Positions 58,748 through 64,000 of a DNA stretch of 64,000 nt are shown one piece after another. Source of the stretch: RGIG1927 sp045546275 (GTDB lineage: Bacteria; Bacillota; Clostridia; UMGS1883). The notes beneath the pieces are model-generated. The model was not told where the DNA came from. It searched no databases and saw nothing but the letters and a program-made list of their open reading frames with translations. The stretch lies in NCBI GenBank assembly GCA_045546275.1, contig JAZQCM010000031.1, forward strand, positions 123,624 through 187,623, read 5' to 3'. Within the stretch, counting starts at the first letter, position 1, and the number at the start of each line of letters is the position of its first letter. A program made the translations under genes and the position numbers.

Positions 58748-59490
58748 CAAACTTTAAGTTTGTATCTTGTTATCCCTGTAACCCTTTCTATATGCCGCTC
58801 TGAAAATTTCGATTTCAATTTATTCACCAACATTGCAAACTTGTCAGCATCTGTATATTTGAGCGCCAAAAGAGCGTCTCCTGATTCTATCCCGTATCGT
58901 TTCATTGTTTCAATCAAATCTTTATCGTTCTTCTTATCAGAGTCAAACAATTCAAAATCATCCATTTCTTCTTCCGCATGAAAGACTTTGAACTGTGATA
59001 TTGGCAACATTTCTTCCATAAAGCTTTTTTCAATCCAACTTTCGTCCTTACCCACATAATTACAATAGCTGCTCCAAGGATATTCCTCTATATTTCCAAC
59101 AATATGCGCTTTAACGGGATTCTGATGCACATATCTGACTAAATGCAAAAAATACTCATCTGTTGCCACCGGATTACTTCGATATCTTCCTTCCAATAAT
59201 GTTCCGGTGCGCTCATACTTTATGTTGAACCAACGAGCATATTTGGTGAGCAATCGATGCATTATTCTCGAAATATCACCTGTATTGTTTTCTTTTATGA
59301 CAAGATGAACGTGATTAGTCATCAGGCAATATGCATATATATCAAAAGGGATAATTTGCTTAATTTCAATTAAACTTTCTAAAAGCTTTTCGTAATCTCT
59401 ATCATTCAAAAATATTGGTTGCTTATTTGTCCCCCTGAACATTACATGATAAATACCGCTCTCACTTAAACTCCTTGGAATTCGTGCCAT
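58747..59490 (-). CDS. REP-associated tyrosine transposase (RAYT, Y1/IS200-like)
   Basis: 247 residues from ATG 59490 (GAGGTGAGG upstream). The N-terminal Y1 transposase domain reads ARIPRSLSESGIYHVMFRGTNKQPIF, has the HUH metal site H60-V-H62 in CLMTNHVHLVI, and the likely nucleophile Y120 in LVRYVHQNPVKAHI. A C-terminal helical part follows (about 150-247). RAYT proteins cut and join REP hairpins but are not classic mobile transposases. Two 67-bp REP palindromes flank the gene in direct orientation, forming a REPtron-like unit. Intact by appearance. Confidence 0.92.
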   Translation of the reverse strand: MARIPRSLSESGIYHVMFRGTNKQPIFLNDRDYEKLLESLIEIKQIIPFDIYAYCLMTNHVHLVIKENNTGDISRIMHRLLTKYARWFNIKYERTGTLLEGRYRSNPVATDEYFLHLVRYVHQNPVKAHIVGNIEEYPWSSYCNYVGKDESWIEKSFMEEMLPISQFKVFHAEEEMDDFELFDSDKKNDKDLIETMKRYGIESGDALLALKYTDADKFAMLVNKLKSKFSERHIERVTGITRYKLKV

Positions 59491-59542
59491 TTTCCTCACC
59501 TCAAAACCAGTATATCAGTACAGTCTCTCGCTGTCAAGACAT

Positions 59543-59609
59543 ATTTACCAATGGGGACAGGTTAGTTTGGCAAATTTTTCACCACTTGTACCTGTCCCCA
59601 TTGGTAAAT
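59543..59609. repeat. REP-like palindrome, right copy
   Basis: 67 bp, 64 identical to the left copy, same orientation. Here the outer arms pair without mismatch (ATTTACCAATGGGGACAGGT with ACCTGTCCCCATTGGTAAAT). Its outer end directly touches the HIH codons of the IS200 relic. Confidence 0.88.
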
Positions 59610-59709
59610 GTATATGGTCTGGGCACACTTCCCCTTCTATTACTATGTGATATTTGCAATTCCATTTGGTATGTGCTTAACTGTTATTGACGTTATTTTG
59701 TTCACTCAT
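59610..59709 (-). pseudogene. IS200/IS605-type tnpA remnant, interrupted and truncated
   Basis: On the minus strand from ATG 59709 the frame reads MSEQNNVNNS, a TAA stop, then AHTKWNCKYHIV followed directly by IEGEVCPDHIH. IS200 TnpA proteins begin with ...SLAHTKWNCKYHIVFAPKYRR and carry IIEGEVCPDHIH with the catalytic HUH motif about 40 residues later. So a Leu codon (TTA) has become TAA, roughly 40 internal codons are deleted, and the gene ends at HIH where the REP begins. GGAGG precedes the ATG. Clearly non-functional. Confidence 0.8.
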
Positions 59710-59718
59710 TTTAATGTC

Positions 59719-59779
59719 CTCCGATTGTATAAATTCTCTTGTAACTGGCAGGTCACATTAAAATTATATACAATCGGAG
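59719..59779 (-). promoter_or_regulatory. IS200 leader hairpin (RBS-sequestering stem)
   Basis: TCCGATTGTATA (from 59719) and its complement TATACAATCGGAG (59767-59779) form a long stem around a roughly 35-base loop; on the minus strand the GGAGG of the tnpA relic lies in the descending arm. This matches the known IS200 strategy of hiding the tnpA ribosome site. The loop contains a partial second pairing (TTTTAATGT/ACATTAAAA). Confidence 0.65.
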
Positions 59780-59818
59780 TTTTTTCGTCTATGCTCACCG
59801 GCAATAGCCTTTTTTGAA

Positions 59819-59837
59819 CCACGCCACTATGGCGTGG
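59819..59837. other. Short perfect hairpin
   Basis: CCACGCCA-CTA-TGGCGTGG lies between the IS200 relic and the terminator of the surface-protein operon. It may be an IS end structure; no further evidence. Confidence 0.35.
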
Positions 59838-59848
59838 TATTCGTTTAC

Positions 59849-59882
59849 ACAAAAAAAGGCAACCACAATGTGGTTGCCTTTA
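59849..59882 (-). terminator. Terminator of the surface-protein operon
   Basis: AAAGGCAACCACA/TGTGGTTGCCTTT hairpin with a seven-T run on the minus strand. Confidence 0.85.
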
Positions 59883-59898
59883 GTTTGTCGCCTGATTA

Positions 59899-60057
59899 TC
59901 AGAAGTTGAAATCTTCTTCCTGGTCGAAGTCTCCGCCGCCTTCCCAATCGGGTTCGTCGGCGTCGTTCATTTCGTTATCCAGCGCACTGTCGTATAATAC
60001 GTCTTCGAGTTCAAGTTCTAATTCTGCGAAAAGAGGCGATACATAAAATTTCTTCAT
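59899..60057 (-). CDS. Small acidic protein behind the giant surface protein
   Basis: 52 residues (begins MKKFYVSPLFAELELE, ends DFDQEEDFNF). GAAAGGATG lies before ATG 60057, and a terminator follows 16 bases after the stop. Nearly a third of the residues are Asp or Glu; a DxxxD-rich, Gly-Gly-Gly-containing tail follows the hydrophobic/charged start. I recall many small clostridial proteins starting MKK-Y--P--E with an ED-V motif and no known function; no formal family can be named. It is in line with the giant surface-protein gene and probably co-transcribed. It could be a peptide precursor, but no modification genes are in view. Confidence 0.65.
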   Translation of the reverse strand: MKKFYVSPLFAELELELEDVLYDSALDNEMNDADEPDWEGGGDFDQEEDFNF

Positions 60058-60077
60058 CGGGTATCATCCTTTCTCTC

Positions 60078-60121
60078 TGTATATGTCACGCAGGAGAGTG
60101 CCTAAGCACTCTCTGCGAGAA
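60078..60121 (-). other. Hairpin between giant gene and small ORF
   Basis: GCAgGAGAGTGC/GCACTCTCTGC with CTAA loop (about 60091-60117) lies in the gap after the giant gene. There is no T-run, so it is more likely an mRNA processing or stabilising stem than a terminator. Confidence 0.4.
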
Positions 60122-60144
60122 CTGCGCGTTAAATCTGAAGATTA

Positions 60145-63100
60145 TTAGTCAACTGTTGTGTCAAAGTTGAATGTAAGAGTGCCGTCAACAAATTCTGCAC
60201 CGGAGATATAGCCCTTAGCAACGGAGTTGTTGTTGTTAAATCTTACATAATCTGTCCACCATGCAGCGATTTCAGCAGGTGTACCCCAGCTTGCATCGGG
60301 TGTGATTGTTACGTTCCAGCCATCGTCACCGTCGGATACGGATTCAACTGTGAAGAATACATCACCTGTGTACTTACCATCTTCAACTGTGATACCATCA
60401 GCTGTGTATGTAAGACGGATACCTGTCTGGTTAACGTAAGCATTAAGGATGTTCTTAACAACACCATCAACTGTGTAAGCTGCATTATCAGCATCAGCTG
60501 TACCATTCTTCATGATACCTGCGGATACCTGGTAAATACTTCTTGTAACAGCTTCTGTTGTGAATTCCTTAACTGTACCGTCAGCCATGGGAACCTTAGC
60601 GTATGCTGTAGCTGTGTACTTACGGTTGTAGTTGGATTCCTTAAGGTTTGTGATAGCAGCGGAGAATACGTTGTTATCGTCGTTCTGGAACTTGTCAGCC
60701 TTTACGTAAGCAACTGCATCGCTTGCTTCTGCCTGTACCTTAATACCAAATTCAACAGCGTCGTCAGCAAGAACTGTGTCAGCATAGTCAGCTGTTGCAA
60801 GGAAACGAAGACCAGAGTCAGCAAGAGCATCAAGCTTTTCGCCTTCTTCAAGTTCTGTAGAACCGATACGAACCTGAGCACCGCCTACCATTGTAAGACC
60901 AAGACCAGCGGGAACTGTGTTTTCAAATGCTGTAGCTTCTGTTACGTTAAGGTTCTTGTTAGCTTCAACATAACCTGCATCTGTATTAACAACTACTGCA
61001 CCATCAGCTACAAGACGGATGTCGTCGCCTGCAACTGCGTAAGCTGTTGTCATAGCAGAACCGTTCTTTGTAAGTGTAGCAAAACCTGTTTCTGTTACTA
61101 CGAATGCATCTTCGAGTGTAAGGTAAGCAGCCTTGCCTTCGTAAGCGCCATCTGCAACTGCCTTTTCTCTATCTGCAACGTAAGCACCTGCTGTGGGAAC
61201 GTAGAGTGCAAATGTGATTGTTTCGCCTGTAGCAGCCTTAACAAAGTTTGTTACATCGATTTCAACCCATTCGTTAACTTCCATTCTGCCGTCTACGGGA
61301 TCTGTCTTAGCAGAAACTGCGTTGTCGGACCAAACCATACCATCAAGGTTTGCAAGGTCACCTGCAACGAATGCATTTTCAACTTCGTTAGCTTCAACTT
61401 CGGATACGTTAGCTGCAACCTTGAACCAGTTACCATTACCAAGGTTCTGGTTAGCCTTTGCTACATAGAGGTGAAGCTTAACTGCTGTATTGTCAGCAAC
61501 TTCGGGAACGGGGAACTTAACAAGAGCAACTCTTGCAGAACCGAGGTTACCACCGTCTGTCTTGTTTGTTACGTTTTCGCCGTTAGCATCGAAATCATCT
61601 GTGTTTGTAACGCCTGCGGAACCAACGAAGAGCATGTTTGCGTCGTTGTTCCAGGGCTGAGCGTCACCTGCATTGTGGAATGCGTCTGCTACTACTGCAA
61701 TCTTGTCAGCGTTAGCAGCAACTTCTACAACTGTTGTTGTTTCAGCAACTGTTTCGGGGATTGTGTAGTATGCGCATGTTACTGCATCGTAAATTTCCTT
61801 AGCTGCTACTGTAACGGATTCGTCGAGTTCAACTTCTTCTGTTACGGAGTAAACAACTGTTTCGTCAGCTGTTACGAATGTTACTGTAACTACCTTTGTA
61901 GCGGAGTAAACAACTGTAATTGTTGTGCCTTCGATAGAAACTGTCTTTTCGTAGCCTTCAATGTCAGCAACAGAAGCAAGAGCTTCTTCGTCAGACCAGT
62001 AGGAAGCTGTTGTAGTTGTTGTTTCACCATCAAGTGTGATGTTGAATGTGTATGCTGTCTTTTCAACATTAGCGTTAACCTTAATATCTGTAAGAGTTAC
62101 GCTACCTGCACCATTGTTTGTGATAGATGTGATACATTCGATTGCATCAGCATTTGTTCTGTAACCGAAGTTTTCAGCTGTAACTACTTCAGCACCTGTT
62201 GCAACGTCAAAGATAGATACTGTGTACTTATCTGTTGTTGCATCTGTTGTGATGAAGAATCTGTAAGGTGTACCTGTTGTAAGGTATGCGAGGTCTGAGT
62301 CAGCAACTGTTCTGCCGCCTGCACCGTTACCATTTACGGGACGGAATGCACCACTTGCGTTAACACCAAGAGGAATCTGTTCAGGGCTGAAGAAGCCTGC
62401 GTCTTTAGTCTTGATAGTAATCCAAAGGTCACCAAAGGATTCATATGTAGCAACAAATTCCATGTTGAATTCATCACTGATTGCTACAGGGAATGCTACC
62501 TGGCTTGCCTTACCTGCATCCTGACCGTTTACTGTTGTAACGTCAGAAAGTGTGAATGTTTCTTCCAAAACTGTAACGTCAACAGAAACTGTTTCTGTTG
62601 TAGCATCCTGTGTACCAAACTGTACTGTAGCTGTACCTTCTACTGTAGTTTTACCAACTGCGTAAGAAGCGGGAGCATCCCAAACGATAGTAGCGTCAAC
62701 TTCTGTGCCAAGAGAACCTGTAACTGCTACTGTAGAGGGAAGAACTACTGCTGTGTCGCCAATAACCTTAACGTCAGCAATATCAGCAACGGATGCTACT
62801 GTTTCCTGTACTGCAACTTCAGCTTCAGCGATTTCGTAAAGACCGAAGTGACCGAGTGTTGTATTGCTACCCAACCAACGGAAGTTGATTACAAGGTAAG
62901 GTGCAGTTGCATCAAATACCATTGTGTTTGTGCCAGTTACACCTGTACCAACATTACCGGTGTCGCTTGTGGATACAGCATCCTGGTTAGAAACCTTGAG
63001 GTATTCGTTTGTTGTGGAAGATGTGAATGTGAAGAGATACTTCTTTCCTGTTTCAACAGTCCAACCTCTGAAGAGAGAGTCAACACCTGTAGAACCTGTG

Positions 63101-64000
63101 TGACCACCTGCATGAACTGTACCGTCTTCGTTTGCTGTGAAGTTACCTGCGGATGCAGCGTTACCTGCAGAGTTGTACCAACCTGCAAGACCATAAGTAA
63201 ATTCACCATTGGGAACAAGGTTAGCACTCTTGATTTCGTACTGAACGCCATCTTTTGCGAAAATGTCGCCAACAACGTATGTACCTGCGTTAGCTACTGC
63301 TGCCATTTCGATTGTACCGGATTCAGAAAGTGTTGCACCATCTGTTGCGTACATTACGTTAGAACCGTTTGCAGAATATGTGTAAGCGGGGAATGTAGCG
63401 CCTGTTTCGCCTTCAGCTGTGTCGTAGTTACCTGTTTCTGTGTGTACAACTTCACCGTTTACTGTGTATTCAGCTGTAACGTCTACTCTTGTTTCGGAGA
63501 ATGTTACTGCACCGATTGACATGTTACAGAAACCAATGTGGTTCCAAGCTGCGGACCAACGACCGTTAGAAGATGTGATACCACCGAAACCGTTAACTGT
63601 ACCAGTCTTAGCTGCTTCTGTGTAAACAATGCTACCATTTACATAGTATTCGTTCTTATGTGTGCCGTCGCCGTTGTTTGTTGCAACGATCGCACAGTCT
63701 GTAGCATCAGCAGGGAAGCCCATGTAATATTCGCCGGAAACTGATGTGTAGTTTCTGTCAATCTTTAAGAAAGCGATTTCTGTACCGCTCTTATCTGTGA
63801 AAGAGAAGTCAAAGTAAAGGTCAGAAGGGTTCTGTCTCTTCATCTTCCATTCGATAATGAGCTTTTCTTCTGTACCGTCACCATAACCGGGAGACGTGAT
63901 TGTTGTAACGTTTGCAGTACCGTTTACATAGTACTGAATAACGTTACCAACACCACTATATGTCTTAACATTTACATAACCGGATGTGATGCTGGATGAC
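60145..64000 (-). CDS. Very large secreted/surface protein, C-terminal 1285 residues (5' end outside window)
   Basis: The frame is open to the right edge, so the start and any signal peptide lie beyond it; the Met at 63843 is internal. Visible modules: LamG-like beta-sandwich repeats (SGYVNVKTYSG..., and again with FTDKSGTEIAFLKIDRNYTS), a carbohydrate-binding-like unit (NLVPNGEFTYGLAGWYNSAGN), a Big_4-type Ig domain (ADVKVIGDTAVVLPSTVAVTGSLG), a further LamG-like unit, a DNRLRE/CBM96-like unit (VKLHLYVAKANQNLGNGNWFKVAANVSEVE...EWVEIDVTNFVKAATG), and a C-terminal domain with SGLRFLATADY. Probably a polysaccharide-binding surface protein or enzyme. No SLH or sorting signal at the C-terminus. 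Confidence 0.85.
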   Translation of the reverse strand, partial: SSSITSGYVNVKTYSGVGNVIQYYVNGTANVTTITSPGYGDGTEEKLIIEWKMKRQNPSDLYFDFSFTDKSGTEIAFLKIDRNYTSVSGEYYMGFPADATDCAIVATNNGDGTHKNEYYVNGSIVYTEAAKTGTVNGFGGITSSNGRWSAAWNHIGFCNMSIGAVTFSETRVDVTAEYTVNGEVVHTETGNYDTAEGETGATFPAYTYSANGSNVMYATDGATLSESGTIEMAAVANAGTYVVGDIFAKDGVQYEIKSANLVPNGEFTYGLAGWYNSAGNAASAGNFTANEDGTVHAGGHTGSTGVDSLFRGWTVETGKKYLFTFTSSTTNEYLKVSNQDAVSTSDTGNVGTGVTGTNTMVFDATAPYLVINFRWLGSNTTLGHFGLYEIAEAEVAVQETVASVADIADVKVIGDTAVVLPSTVAVTGSLGTEVDATIVWDAPASYAVGKTTVEGTATVQFGTQDATTETVSVDVTVLEETFTLSDVTTVNGQDAGKASQVAFPVAISDEFNMEFVATYESFGDLWITIKTKDAGFFSPEQIPLGVNASGAFRPVNGNGAGGRTVADSDLAYLTTGTPYRFFITTDATTDKYTVSIFDVATGAEVVTAENFGYRTNADAIECITSITNNGAGSVTLTDIKVNANVEKTAYTFNITLDGETTTTTASYWSDEEALASVADIEGYEKTVSIEGTTITVVYSATKVVTVTFVTADETVVYSVTEEVELDESVTVAAKEIYDAVTCAYYTIPETVAETTTVVEVAANADKIAVVADAFHNAGDAQPWNNDANMLFVGSAGVTNTDDFDANGENVTNKTDGGNLGSARVALVKFPVPEVADNTAVKLHLYVAKANQNLGNGNWFKVAANVSEVEANEVENAFVAGDLANLDGMVWSDNAVSAKTDPVDGRMEVNEWVEIDVTNFVKAATGETITFALYVPTAGAYVADREKAVADGAYEGKAAYLTLEDAFVVTETGFATLTKNGSAMTTAYAVAGDDIRLVADGAVVVNTDAGYVEANKNLNVTEATAFENTVPAGLGLTMVGGAQVRIGSTELEEGEKLDALADSGLRFLATADYADTVLADDAVEFGIKVQAEASDAVAYVKADKFQNDDNNVFSAAITNLKESNYNRKYTATAYAKVPMADGTVKEFTTEAVTRSIYQVSAGIMKNGTADADNAAYTVDGVVKNILNAYVNQTGIRLTYTADGITVEDGKYTGDVFFTVESVSDGDDGWNVTITPDASWGTPAEIAAWWTDYVRFNNNNSVAKGYISGAEFVDGTLTFNFDTTVD

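Noticed and set aside
59608..59817. Plus-strand 69-codon hydrophobic frame
   Set aside because: It is the antisense of the IS200 tnpA relic and its leader hairpin, and starts inside a REP palindrome.
61471..62298. 275-codon open frame antisense to the giant surface protein (also 62848-63519)
   Set aside because: Cys- and Val-rich translations without domains or ribosome sites. They mirror the codon bias of the real gene on the other strand.
1..64000. CRISPR array, rRNA or toxin-antitoxin locus
   Set aside because: No spaced short direct repeats or rRNA sequence were seen. The orphan HTH gene has no toxin-like neighbour.

Overview
The window looks like chromosomal DNA from an AT-rich, low-GC Gram-positive anaerobe, probably an uncultured spore-forming gut Clostridia. 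The evidence is sporulation genes (spoIID end, spoIIQ-like), an S-layer-homology protein, a TagO/WecA-type transferase, HemZ, Hfq, clostridial small proteins, and strong Shine-Dalgarno sites. Secreted pectin- and galactan-type enzymes (GH105, GH43-like, GH2) and an L-rhamnose mutarotase suggest a plant-polysaccharide degrader. Nothing points to a prophage or a large island. No rRNA or CRISPR array is seen.

Layout. 0-5.6 kb: SpoIID tail, M23 protein, trxB, and a large secreted multidomain GH43-like protein. 5.6-9.1 kb: a metal-homeostasis pair, namely a P-type cation ATPase behind a yybP-ykoY (Mn2+) riboswitch with its own terminator, and a DUF3793 gene with two DtxR/IdeR-like operators at its promoter. 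9.2-13.9 kb: accessory genes, including a DUF11 protein, two tandem secreted repeat proteins, small proteins, and a divergent HTH regulator/zinc-ribbon membrane protein pair with palindromic operators. 13.95-14.3 kb: tRNA-Trp followed by a structured element that duplicates the tRNA 3' end. 15.4-19.05 kb: rpmG-secE-nusG-rplK-rplA-[L10 leader]-rplJ-rplL, ending without rpoB. 19.1-23.2 kb: rhaM, a BFD-like [2Fe-2S] protein with a Fur-like box, an aminotransferase, trpS and tagO/wecA. 23.3-34.0 kb: mutS-mutL-miaA-hfq-HlyD-recO, with a GH2 beta-galactosidase as the apparent last gene. 34.0-40.1 kb: a MacAB-like exporter (adaptor, ATPase, permease) followed by an SLH protein. 40.2-46.9 kb: recJ-rel, then an MBL hydrolase-hemZ-zinc ribbon run. 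47-50 kb: an HtrA protease and a partner, both carrying copper-amine-oxidase-N 'stalk' domains. 50.1-53.5 kb: a FusA2-type EF-G paralogue and divergent rpsF-ssb-rpsR. 53.5-58.7 kb: an unknown TIM-barrel-like protein divergent from metA-ykgJ-GH105 across a 28-bp palindrome holding both -35 boxes. 58.7-59.8 kb: a RAYT transposase flanked by two 67-bp REP palindromes, abutting an IS200 tnpA relic. 59.9 kb to end: a hidden 52-residue acidic ORF and the C-terminal part of a very large surface protein.

Most of the window is ordinary chromosome. The most original signals are the tRNA-Trp trailer, the RAYT/REP/IS200 junction, the alternating-repeat secreted proteins, the small ORF behind the giant surface protein, and several compact regulatory arrangements (paired palindromes, ribosome-binding sites inside hairpins, metal boxes). 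No wholly new multi-gene system could be established from sequence alone.
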